Source of the DNA: Deltaproteobacteria bacterium
GTDB lineage: Bacteria; Myxococcota; B64-G9
NCBI GenBank assembly: GCA_019314375.1
Contig: JAFCZJ010000015.1
Coordinates: 1 to 64,000, forward strand
Reading direction: 5' to 3'
DNA: 64,000 bases
Both the position numbers and the translations under genes were made by a program. The notes below the pieces were generated by a model. That model was not told the origin of the DNA. It made no database searches and saw nothing but the letters and a program-made list of their open reading frames with translations. Each line of letters begins with the position of its first letter. Within the stretch, counting starts at the first letter, position 1. This document shows positions 48,030-56,527 of the stretch, in pieces.

Positions 48030-49258
48030 GAGTGTGTACCTTGGCTTTCGCCTCGGCGCTTCCGGCCGGGCATGCTGCGCAATAGTTGCAGAAACAGTTT
48101 GCTCATCTTCAGCTCTTGGGACTCATCCCGATAGAAGTCACCCCAGGCCTGATCGAAGAGACGCTGCAGAGTGTCCACGCTCATCTGCTTGGGTTCATAC
48201 ACCACGTGACCCGCGTTGTAGTGCCGCCAGTCCCGATCGAAAATACGCCCCTCCCGCTCCAGGTGGTTGTATGCCTCGGTGTGGGGAAAAGGCGTCAGTA
48301 TTGTGAACTCGGCAAGATCCAGTTCCACGGTCAGAAGAAAATCGATGAAGCGCTTGGTGAAATCTTCCGTGTGATCATCAAGGCCCAAAAGGATGGTACC
48401 CTCCACGCCGATGCCGTGGTCATGATACATCTTGATGCGATCTTTGATCTTGTCCGAAATGTTGTAAACCGCATGGTAGACGTACCAACAACCCGCCTCC
48501 CGAGCCAGCTTGAGCACCTCCGAATCACAGGAGATCGGGTGGGAGACCCAATGCTTGCCGTGGCCGGCCAGACGGCGAAACAACTCCTTTTGGTACTCGA
48601 CGTTTTGCTCCAAGGAGTTGTCCACAATAAACATCAGGTCCGAACAGGAATCCACGTCGGCCAGCACTGATTCGATGGGCTTGATGCGATGCTGCCGACC
48701 GCCCAGGTAGGGCGTACAGCAGGGATAGCAATTGAAACGACAGCCCCGGCTGGTTTCCACGAGGTCCACCAGCTCCCAGTCCTTGTGGCTGTAATATTTC
48801 TTCTTGTCGTAAAGCTCGCGCCGAGGACGCGGCACTTGGGCGATATCCGGAAAACCCTCGCGTCGGTAAACCGGTTTCATCTGTCCAGTTTGAAAGTCGG
48901 CCAAGGCTTGCTCGATCAAGCCCTCGGCTTCGCCCACCACGATGCTGTCGGCGTGCTCTGCTGCCTCTTCCGGGCAAAGGCCCACATGCAGGCCCCCGAT
49001 CAAGACTTTCTTGCCGCGCGCCCGGAAGGCATGGGCCAACTCGTATGCACGAGGCGCCTGACAGGTCAGCATGATGGATAGACCCAAGACATCACAGTCC
49101 GAGTCCATGTCCACGGGCTGAACATTTTCGTCGCAGACTTCGACTTGCCAGCTCTCGTCAACGCAAGCCGCCGCCTGGATGGGTCCCAGGGGAGGTAGGT
49201 CGAAACGCGTTTGTCCAGGCAACTTGGGCCAAGATGGATAGATAATAAGCAGCTTCAT
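48026..49258 (-). CDS. B12-binding-domain radical SAM protein
   Basis: TSRGCRFNCYPCCTPYLGG (CxxxCxxC); N-terminal MKLLIIYPSWPK..PPLGPIQAAA; 4-nt overlap with ACP-KS-CLF gene. Confidence 0.9.
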   Translation of the reverse strand: MKLLIIYPSWPKLPGQTRFDLPPLGPIQAAACVDESWQVEVCDENVQPVDMDSDCDVLGLSIMLTCQAPRAYELAHAFRARGKKVLIGGLHVGLCPEEAAEHADSIVVGEAEGLIEQALADFQTGQMKPVYRREGFPDIAQVPRPRRELYDKKKYYSHKDWELVDLVETSRGCRFNCYPCCTPYLGGRQHRIKPIESVLADVDSCSDLMFIVDNSLEQNVEYQKELFRRLAGHGKHWVSHPISCDSEVLKLAREAGCWYVYHAVYNISDKIKDRIKMYHDHGIGVEGTILLGLDDHTEDFTKRFIDFLLTVELDLAEFTILTPFPHTEAYNHLEREGRIFDRDWRHYNAGHVVYEPKQMSVDTLQRLFDQAWGDFYRDESQELKMSKLFLQLLRSMPGRKRRGESQGTHS

Positions 49259-49331
49259 GCGGTTTTCCTACCAGCCCACTCCAAATGAGTCAAGCTTGAC
49301 ACCTGTGGATCCATTGGAAGAAACTAGCAGC

Positions 49332-49787
49332 ATGTTGGCAGACACGGACATCATCGAGACTTGTATCCCCCATCGCAAGCCCATGCGCCTGGTGGAGCGC
49401 CTGCTAACCAGTCAAGACGACCAGGCCACGGTGGAGAGCTTTGTCCGTCCTTATTGGCCAGGTGCCGCGGGGGGCTTTGCCGATCCCGTCCTGCTTATCG
49501 AGGTGGTGGCCCAGTCCGTCGCGGTTCTGGTTGGATGGCAACGCCGGCATGAAGAAAAAATGGGCGGTCGCGGCCTGCTGGTCGGCGTACGCAAGACCAA
49601 AATTCAATGTGATCAGCTTCGGGTGGGCGACAGGCTTCAAAGCCATGTAGAATTGCTATACAAAGTGGAAAACTACGCTGTTTACCAAGGCCAAGTGCTG
49701 GATGATGAAGGTCGTCTTTTGGCACAGGTGGAGCTACAGTCATACCGCCCGGATGACTTTCCTGGCGCCATTGAGGAAAATCCATGA
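49332..49787 (+). CDS. hotdog 3-hydroxyacyl-ACP dehydratase, FabZ-like (APE-type)
   Basis: IIETCIPHRKPMRLVERLL; start at MLADTDIIE. Confidence 0.8.
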   Translation: MLADTDIIETCIPHRKPMRLVERLLTSQDDQATVESFVRPYWPGAAGGFADPVLLIEVVAQSVAVLVGWQRRHEEKMGGRGLLVGVRKTKIQCDQLRVGDRLQSHVELLYKVENYAVYQGQVLDDEGRLLAQVELQSYRPDDFPGAIEENP

Positions 49788-50542
49788 ATGACAACAACAT
49801 GAACGACAACAGAAAGAGCTCTGCATTGATCACCGGCGGCGGGCGAGGCATCGGACGAGCCCTTTGCCTCGAGTTGGCCCAAGCAGGGCACCATGTGATC
49901 ATCAACTACTTAAGTCGGCAAGAAGATGCGGAAAAAACCCTTGAGCGGGTCCTGGCCGAAGGAGGCACCGGAGAAATCCTGGCCCTCGACGTCAGAGACG
50001 AGTCGGCCTGGAAAACCGCCATCGATGAACTCAGCCAGCGAGAAGAGGAAATCGGAGCCATCGAGATCCTCGTCAACAACGCCGGCGTCACCGATGACGG
50101 ACTCTTCCCCATGATGAAAGCGGAAGCCTGGAAGCGTGTCACCCGCACCAGCCTTGATGGTTTTTACAACGTCACCCGGCCGGTACTTAAGCGCATGATG
50201 CGAAAGCGACGAGGTTCAATCGTCACCATGGCCTCTGTTTCGGGCCTGGTGGCGAATCGGGGTCAGGTGAACTACTCGGCCGCCAAGGCCGGCCTCATCG
50301 GGGCAACCCGCTCTTTGGCCGCCGAGGTGGCCAGGCTCGGCATCCGGGTCAACGCCGTGGCCCCTGGACTGATCGAGACGGAGATGACGGCCGAGGTACC
50401 CAAGGAAATGATCAAACAACTCATCCCCTTGAACCGCTTCGGCAAGCCGGAAGAGGTGGCCAAAGTCGTGGCTTTTCTTTGCTCGGACGCAGCCTCTTAT
50501 GTCACGGGCCAAATCATCGGGGTCAACGGAGGCATGGCATGA
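49784..50542 (+). CDS. 3-oxoacyl-ACP reductase, FabG-like
   Basis: TGGGRGIGRALCLEL, LVNNAGVTDDGLF, YSAAKAGL, VAPGLIETEM. Confidence 0.95.
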   Translation: MNDNNMNDNRKSSALITGGGRGIGRALCLELAQAGHHVIINYLSRQEDAEKTLERVLAEGGTGEILALDVRDESAWKTAIDELSQREEEIGAIEILVNNAGVTDDGLFPMMKAEAWKRVTRTSLDGFYNVTRPVLKRMMRKRRGSIVTMASVSGLVANRGQVNYSAAKAGLIGATRSLAAEVARLGIRVNAVAPGLIETEMTAEVPKEMIKQLIPLNRFGKPEEVAKVVAFLCSDAASYVTGQIIGVNGGMA

Positions 50543-51174
50543 AAGACGCTCGCGCCTTGTTGGCGATTCTGCTGCTTTTCCTGCTGGCCGCTCCATCAGC
50601 CCAGGCGCAGTCCAACAAAGACTGGCGCGGAGACTTCCAATCTCTGCGCAAGGCCGGTGCCGCCCTCAAGTCGATCCAGGCGGACTTCACCCAGGAAAAA
50701 CAGCTTGCCATCCTGGCCAATCCACTCTTGTCCCAGGGGCGCCTCCTCTACCAGGCCCCCGACGCCCTGCGCTGGGAATACATAAAGCCCATGCCCAGTC
50801 TTCTGCTCCTCCATGGCAAAAAAGCCAGTCGTTTCAATCGAAAAGACGGTCGTTGGGTGCCCGACGCAGCCGAGCGGATCCAAGCGATGCGGCTGGTCCT
50901 TGAAGAAATCCGGCTTTGGCTTTCCGGTCGATACGAAGACAGCGGCGTTTTTACGACCGAGCTTGTAACCGAGCCCAGTCCAAGACTTCGCCTGACACCC
51001 AAATCGCCGGAGATGGCCAAGATAATCCAGGGTATTGTTCTTCATCTGGCCGAAAAACCGGGCCAACTGGAAAAAGTCGAAATCATTGAAGGCCCCAAGT
51101 CTAAAACCATCTTGACTTTTCACAACATCCAGACGGACAAACCCATAGAAAAGGGTTTGTTTTCAAAACCTTAA
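50539..51174 (+). CDS. LolA-like outer-membrane lipoprotein carrier (APE-type)
   Basis: Signal peptide; SIQADFTQEKQLAILANPLLSQGRLLYQAPDALRWEYIKP. Confidence 0.88.
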   Translation: MKDARALLAILLLFLLAAPSAQAQSNKDWRGDFQSLRKAGAALKSIQADFTQEKQLAILANPLLSQGRLLYQAPDALRWEYIKPMPSLLLLHGKKASRFNRKDGRWVPDAAERIQAMRLVLEEIRLWLSGRYEDSGVFTTELVTEPSPRLRLTPKSPEMAKIIQGIVLHLAEKPGQLEKVEIIEGPKSKTILTFHNIQTDKPIEKGLFSKP

Positions 51175-51182
51175 GCCAAAGC

Positions 51183-51833
51183 ATGCGCAGACGCGGCCTA
51201 TACCTATTGTTCTGCCTGGCCCTTGGCCTTGGATCTTGCAGCCACCTGCCGAATCTAAAACCCCTGGCGCCAGACATGAATTCGGAAAGCCTTGGGGCAA
51301 GTTGCCTGGCGCTTTTTCCCAAGCAGCCCCAGCGCCTTGTGCACCAAATCATGGCGGAACTTCCCATGAACCAACACAGCGCCATGCTTGGGGTGAGCCT
51401 CGTTTTTCCTGCCCGCCGGCATTTGCGGGCCGTTTTGCTCAGCGTGGAGGGGCTGACCCTCCTGGATGCAGAACGAAGTCCATCAGGCGATCGGGTCCAT
51501 CGGGCCATCGGTCCCATGGAAGACAAAGACTTCGCAAAGGGCTTGTTGGATGACGTGGAGTTGTTGTTGTTGGCCCCCCGAGGGGAAACCCGCTTCGGCC
51601 AGGTGGCGGGGCAAGCCACCTGCCGGACGCAAGTCGATGGCGGCGTGACAGACATTCGTTTTGACGGACAAAATTGGCATCTGAAGCGCTATGATGCCCA
51701 GGGTCGCCTGCTGCGATCCATCCAGGCCACCCACCAAAACGCCCAGATCAAAGCGCTCGGCCTGGGGGGCTACCTGCTCAAACTAAAACTCCAGTCCCAA
51801 GAAAACCTTGACCCGGGTTATAATCCCAGCTAG
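51183..51833 (+). CDS. DUF3261-like lipoprotein (APE-type)
   Basis: Lipobox LGLGSC; ILFD-type RFDGQNWHLKRYD pattern; position after LolA-like gene as in APE clusters. Confidence 0.7.
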   Translation: MRRRGLYLLFCLALGLGSCSHLPNLKPLAPDMNSESLGASCLALFPKQPQRLVHQIMAELPMNQHSAMLGVSLVFPARRHLRAVLLSVEGLTLLDAERSPSGDRVHRAIGPMEDKDFAKGLLDDVELLLLAPRGETRFGQVAGQATCRTQVDGGVTDIRFDGQNWHLKRYDAQGRLLRSIQATHQNAQIKALGLGGYLLKLKLQSQENLDPGYNPS

Positions 51834-51854
51834 CCTTATCCGTATGGATAAGGC
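51833..51854 (+). promoter_or_regulatory. hairpin GCCTTATCC-GTAT-GGATAAGGC overlapping the start codon of the RtcR-like gene
   Basis: Perfect 9-bp arms; ATG at 51844-51846 begins in the loop. Confidence 0.6.
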
Positions 51855-52536
51855 AATCATTATTGGACTTCTCGGCGAGACCCAAGACTGGGCACCAAAG
51901 AAGGAGAGATGGGATCGATGGCGCCCGACCGTGGCCTTGTGCATGCACAAGGACTGGCCCGTGCAAAGATTCTATCTCCTCCATGGGGCGACCCAGGCCA
52001 AGCTCTCAAAAAGACTATCGAAAGACATCGGGAAAGTAAGTCCGGCCACCAAAGTAAACCGTGTCGAATTGGCCGAAGGCTCAGAAGCCATCCATGATCA
52101 GTTTCTGGCATTATCCGACAAGATAAAATCAACATGGGTTCATGGCAACACGGGCCAGGCCACAATCCAGTCCCAGCTTCTTTCAAGCCTAATTAACGCC
52201 GGCAAGGCGAGTGGACTGGTCATCACGCAGGCCCCCGACGCCAAAATCCCATCCGTCAGCGGTCGTCTGCTGCGTTTCCCCTTCGAAGGACCCGTAAAAG
52301 CCGGCCAGGAACCCAAAGAAGCCGAAGCGGAACTACCGGATGGACTGGATGAATTCGATCGCTTCCAACTCGCGGGGGTCTTAAAAATCTGCCAAAGCAG
52401 CCCCAGTCTTTCGGAAGCCGGCCGCCGACTCTTCGCCCAAAGCCGTCAACGCAAGGCCAAACCAAACGACGCCGACCGCCTGCGAAAATACCTGGCCCGA
52501 TTCAAGCTGCGTTTTCAAGATCTCAAGTCCTCCTGA
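51844..52536 (+). CDS. truncated RtcR-like protein: N-terminal CARF-like sensor joined directly to RtcR C-terminal HTH, without the sigma-54 AAA+ domain
   Basis: IIIGLLGETQDW..RWDRWRPTVALCMHKDWPVQRFYLLHG...DIGKVSPATKV and TWVHGNTGQATIQ resemble RtcR N-terminus; DEFDRFQLAGVLKICQSSPSLSEAGRRLFAQSRQRKAKPNDADRLRKYLARF resembles RtcR C-terminus; no Walker A/B or GAFTGA. Confidence 0.8.
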   Translation: MDKAIIIGLLGETQDWAPKKERWDRWRPTVALCMHKDWPVQRFYLLHGATQAKLSKRLSKDIGKVSPATKVNRVELAEGSEAIHDQFLALSDKIKSTWVHGNTGQATIQSQLLSSLINAGKASGLVITQAPDAKIPSVSGRLLRFPFEGPVKAGQEPKEAEAELPDGLDEFDRFQLAGVLKICQSSPSLSEAGRRLFAQSRQRKAKPNDADRLRKYLARFKLRFQDLKSS

Positions 52537-52940
52537 GAACCCTGGGTCGCCTTTTCTTCCACAGACTCCGGCAGCCCCTCGGGACCCAGAAATTTTTCCA
52601 CGCCCCTGCGCGCCATCCAGCGATTAAAAGCCCCCGCATAACGCAGCACTTCCTTACCCGCCACCCAAAGGCCGGCAAGATAGATGATCCAGGAAAACCC
52701 ATAAATCGCCGGCCCGCCTATGAACCCAATCATCGCCTCATCAAAGTAAATCGCCAAGCCGGTCATCACCCCCACGGCCGGCCAACCCAGCAACATGCTG
52801 ATCGCCAACAAGCCCAAGCCAATAGCAAGCCGAAGATCCGGCCGATGCCGAAACATCTCCAAATCGGCCCGCTCTTCCACGGCCTTCCGCACAAAGCGAA
52901 GACGCAAAAGCCGAAGACCCAATTTACGCCGAAGACCCAA
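52515..52940 (-). CDS. small membrane protein (two TM segments)
   Basis: Hydrophobic segments LAIGLGLLAISMLLGWPAVGVMTGLAIYF and IYGFSWIIYLAGLWVAG. Confidence 0.6.
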   Translation of the reverse strand: MGLRRKLGLRLLRLRFVRKAVEERADLEMFRHRPDLRLAIGLGLLAISMLLGWPAVGVMTGLAIYFDEAMIGFIGGPAIYGFSWIIYLAGLWVAGKEVLRYAGAFNRWMARRGVEKFLGPEGLPESVEEKATQGSQEDLRS

Positions 52941-53056
52941 TCAACCCTCCTCAAACATCCACCCTACCAAACCCCGCCAAGGACACCCCTGTCAATCCCC
53001 GCATTTGTCATACCAGACCAATTCACCGGACACCCCAGACACTGGCCCGTTACCGA

Positions 53057-53083
53057 AATTGGTCAGACAGCGTCTGACCAATT
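53057..53083. promoter_or_regulatory. candidate operator: inverted repeat AATTGGTCAGAC-AGC-GTCTGACCAATT
   Basis: 12-bp perfect arms, 3-nt spacer, upstream of the radical SAM gene; additional half-site-like AGACCAATT near 53013. Confidence 0.5.
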
Positions 53084-53255
53084 GGCACCGAATGCTTGAT
53101 CCACATCGCCAAGCACAGATTTCCGAAAGTTGCCTCAATGGTGACGAAGAATAGAGCCGATGCAAGGAGGAGCTATCGATTTGGCCATGCTCCTTCGATC
53201 TAATTGTTTTGCTTGGCCTGATGGGTCATATTGCTTGCAATCTGGGAGGCCCAGC

Positions 53256-54773
53256 GTGAAGAGACTTTGTTTTGGAAAATCGCCGCGAAAAAGAATCCTG
53301 TTGATCAACCCCAAAGATCCAGACAGTTTCTGGAGCATGAAGGGGACGGTTGACGCGGTCGGTGCCCGGGCGCTGATGCCCTCCAATACCCTGGCCACCC
53401 TGATTGGACTGACCCCGGATGACGTGGATGTGGAGTATTTCTACTGCGACGAGAACCTGCAGTCCATAGACTGGGCTCTGGACTTGGATCTGGTCGCCAT
53501 CACCGGATACACCCTGCATTCGGATCGAATCGAACGCATCTCTCGCGCCTGGCGGGAGCGGGGCGTTCCTGTCGCCCTTGGGGGCGCCTTCGCCACCTTG
53601 AATTCGGAACAGGCCAGAAAGCTTTGCGATCACCATTTCATCGGTGAGGGGGAATACACATGGCCACAATTTCTGCGCGAATTCGTCGCGGGAAACGCCA
53701 AGCCCCTGTATAAGCAAAAGACCCGTATCAATATGCACGACAGCCCTCCTCCAAATTGGTTTTTCATAGATGCCGGGGACTACCTGTACATGACGGTACA
53801 GACCAGCCGAGGCTGTCCCAATCGCTGTGATTTCTGTGATGCAATCCAACTGGTGGGTCGCAAGCATCGCAGAAAAACAATCGATCAGATCATGGTCGAG
53901 ATTTCCAACGCCCAGCAGGCCGGAGCCGAGACGATTTTCTTTTCGGAAGACAACTTCCATGTCAGCGAGAAAACAACGAAGGAATTACTCAACAGAATAA
54001 TCGACTGGAACACATCTCTTGCGCACCCGGTACAGTTTTCCTGCCAAACCAGCATGCGAATCGCCGACAATGAAGAGATCATCAAACTGCTCGCCGACGC
54101 TCGCTTCGCCGCGGCTTTTATCGGCCTGGAGAGTACCAGAAAAGAATGCCTGGAAGAGGTCAACAAGGGCCAACTATATCGAGACGACGCGGTTGAGCGC
54201 ATCAAGCTTCTTTCAAGCTACGGGATACTGCCCTTCCTTGGAATGATCGTGGGCTTCGACAACGACGATGAAGAAACCTTCAAGGAAATCGAGGGCTTCT
54301 TGTCCGAGACGGGCAGCCCCATCGCTTCATTGAGCGTACTAAACGCACCCACCGGCACCCCTTTGTACAGCCGCCTTGATGAACAGGGCAGAATCGACGA
54401 CAACTTCGCCGGCTTCTGGCATTTTTCCACCAACATAAAACCCCTGCAATGGACTCTGGATGAATTGCTCAAAAAACACCGTGGCCTTTTCAGGCGACTC
54501 TATGAACCCGAAAACTTCGAACAACGCACCCTTACCTGGCTTTCAAATGTTAATTATTTTTCGACTCTCTACACTAAAAAACGACGGACCGGGTCCAACC
54601 TGAAAAAAATAGCCCGGATCCTCTATCACTATTCCTTCCGGGTGCCCCCGCCTGTGCGAACTCAGTTTTTCAGGGTTCTGAAAAAAACTTGGGACATGGA
54701 TCCCCGCTTGATCCGCAAGGCCATTACGATCATGACCCAATACTGCCATTACTATGATTTTTCTCGAAGCTGA
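53256..54773 (+). CDS. B12-binding-like radical SAM protein
   Basis: TSRGCPNRCDFCDA (CxxxCxxC); RILLINPKDPDSFW; GTG start with GGAGG SD proposed (ORF track begins at 53160). Confidence 0.88.
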   Translation: MKRLCFGKSPRKRILLINPKDPDSFWSMKGTVDAVGARALMPSNTLATLIGLTPDDVDVEYFYCDENLQSIDWALDLDLVAITGYTLHSDRIERISRAWRERGVPVALGGAFATLNSEQARKLCDHHFIGEGEYTWPQFLREFVAGNAKPLYKQKTRINMHDSPPPNWFFIDAGDYLYMTVQTSRGCPNRCDFCDAIQLVGRKHRRKTIDQIMVEISNAQQAGAETIFFSEDNFHVSEKTTKELLNRIIDWNTSLAHPVQFSCQTSMRIADNEEIIKLLADARFAAAFIGLESTRKECLEEVNKGQLYRDDAVERIKLLSSYGILPFLGMIVGFDNDDEETFKEIEGFLSETGSPIASLSVLNAPTGTPLYSRLDEQGRIDDNFAGFWHFSTNIKPLQWTLDELLKKHRGLFRRLYEPENFEQRTLTWLSNVNYFSTLYTKKRRTGSNLKKIARILYHYSFRVPPPVRTQFFRVLKKTWDMDPRLIRKAITIMTQYCHYYDFSRS

Positions 54774-54782
54774 ACCAAGGCT

Positions 54783-56102
54783 ATGAATTCCTCCTTTTTC
54801 ATGCACGACGAGCCTAAGCACCCACTGGCCGAACTTCGGCAAGGACAGGTCTGGGGCTTGGCTCATCGACTCATAGAGGACTTGGCCGGCAAAACGCGGG
54901 TTCTTTTGCTCAGTGAACAGCGGGACCTGGTGGCGGCCGCTTGTTTGGCTGCCTTGGCTGGCGATTTTGAGCTGGTCTTGCCGCATGGATTGAGTCGAGC
55001 GGCCCTGGATCAGTTGCCGGAAGAGATGCCCTGCGACTGCGGCCTGCTTGGGGATGAGGAGGCGTCCCTCGACTTGCCTCTCCTTCGACTGGAAACACGA
55101 AAGGCCAAAGAAGCCGCGAGCCCGCCTCTTATCGAGGACGATGGACGACTGGCCGTGACCTTGTTCACGGGCGGCTCCACCGCCCGTCCGCGGGCCTGGC
55201 CCAAAAGCGCCCAGCTTCTTCTCGGAGAAGCCCGCTTTCTGGCTGAACATTTTGGCATTGGCGCCACAGATTACCTGGTCTCTTGCGTCGGGCCCATGCA
55301 TATCTATGGCCTGCTCTTCGGCGTCTTGGTGCCCTTGTTGAGCGGGGCAAAAGTTGAACCCAAGACGGCCTTTTTACCCGCCGAGATCCAAAAGGCCTGC
55401 CCGCCCGGTACTATGCTGGTGGCCGCGCCTCCTCATTTCAGGGCCCTGGTGCGCGGCCAAACCCGGCTTGCAGGCCTGCGTCTGGCCATCTCCTCGGCGG
55501 GTATGTTGCCCAAGGAGGATTCGGAAGGGTTCACGGCTTTGACGAAAACGCCGCTGTGCGAACTGTACGGCTCCACCGAGACCGGCGGCTTGGCCACCCG
55601 CTGGCGGAATCGAAAGGAGCGGGACTGGACGCCGCTTCCCATCGCCGACCTGAAGTTGGAAGGCGAGCGCCTGGCCGCCGACTCACCCTTTCTAAGCCCG
55701 ACGCTTGCTCGAAACGCCGCTGGTTTTTTCGTCACCGGCGACAGAGCCCGCTGGACCGAGGGTGGGCGCTTCGCCCTTTTGGGCCGGGCCGACGGCGTGG
55801 TCAAAGTAGGCGGCAAGCGGGTGGACTTAACGGAGTTGGAGCGCGTTCTCTTGGCCATCCCGGGCATCGATGATTGCTGGGTGCTTTCGGGGCCCAGCAA
55901 AGACGCCCATGAAAACCAAATCGTGGCCGTACTATGCGGCGCGGATCCGCCCGGTCGAGATCAAATCCGAAAGATCCTGGGCCATCGCTTTGAGGCGGTG
56001 GCCCTACCCCGGCGATTCCTGTATATTAAACACATGCCGGTAAGCACCGCGGGAAAGCGTGATCGTCAGGCCATCGAGGATCTCCTGCGCGAACAAGCAT
56101 GA
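54783..56102 (+). CDS. AMP-dependent acyl/aryl-ACP or -CoA ligase (APE-type)
   Basis: TLFTGGSTARPRAWPKS P-loop, CELYGSTETGGLATR, GRADGVVKVGGKRVDLTELE, TAGKRDRQAI. Confidence 0.9.
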   Translation: MNSSFFMHDEPKHPLAELRQGQVWGLAHRLIEDLAGKTRVLLLSEQRDLVAAACLAALAGDFELVLPHGLSRAALDQLPEEMPCDCGLLGDEEASLDLPLLRLETRKAKEAASPPLIEDDGRLAVTLFTGGSTARPRAWPKSAQLLLGEARFLAEHFGIGATDYLVSCVGPMHIYGLLFGVLVPLLSGAKVEPKTAFLPAEIQKACPPGTMLVAAPPHFRALVRGQTRLAGLRLAISSAGMLPKEDSEGFTALTKTPLCELYGSTETGGLATRWRNRKERDWTPLPIADLKLEGERLAADSPFLSPTLARNAAGFFVTGDRARWTEGGRFALLGRADGVVKVGGKRVDLTELERVLLAIPGIDDCWVLSGPSKDAHENQIVAVLCGADPPGRDQIRKILGHRFEAVALPRRFLYIKHMPVSTAGKRDRQAIEDLLREQA

Positions 56103-56117
56103 ACAAGGAGCGCCACC

Positions 56118-56519
56118 ATGGCCGTGATCGATCTGAGCCCGGACATTTTAGAGAGCACCCTGCTGGAGAACGATTACGTGCTCATCGACTTTTGGTCCCC
56201 CTCCTGTGCACCCTGTCGAAGCTTTAAACCGGTCTTTGCAAAAGCATCCGAGGGGCATTCGGAGATATGCTTTACAAGCTGCAACACCCAGGAGCAACCC
56301 GAGCTGGCCCAGGCCTTCGGCATCCAAAGCATCCCCACCCTGGTCGTTTTCCGCGAGCAAGTCCTCATTCTCTCCCAGGTCGGTGCCATGGCGGATGCCG
56401 CCCTGGAAACACTCATCAACAAAATCAAGTCATTAAATATGGACGAGGTCCGGGCCCGCGTCGCCGAACAAGAAAAGAAATTGGCCCAATCCGAGGCCTC
56501 TAAAGAATCCGACTCCTGA
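56118..56519 (+). CDS. thioredoxin-like protein
   Basis: VLIDFWSPSCAPCRSFKPVF, IQSIPTLVVF; active site CAPC. Confidence 0.88.
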   Translation: MAVIDLSPDILESTLLENDYVLIDFWSPSCAPCRSFKPVFAKASEGHSEICFTSCNTQEQPELAQAFGIQSIPTLVVFREQVLILSQVGAMADAALETLINKIKSLNMDEVRARVAEQEKKLAQSEASKESDS

Positions 56520-56527
56520 AAAAGCAC

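Noticed and set aside
49285-49331. Possible sigma-70 promoter (TTGACA) in the divergent 49.3 kb intergenic region
   Set aside because: TTGACA present but no convincing -10 at proper spacing; not supportable by eye.
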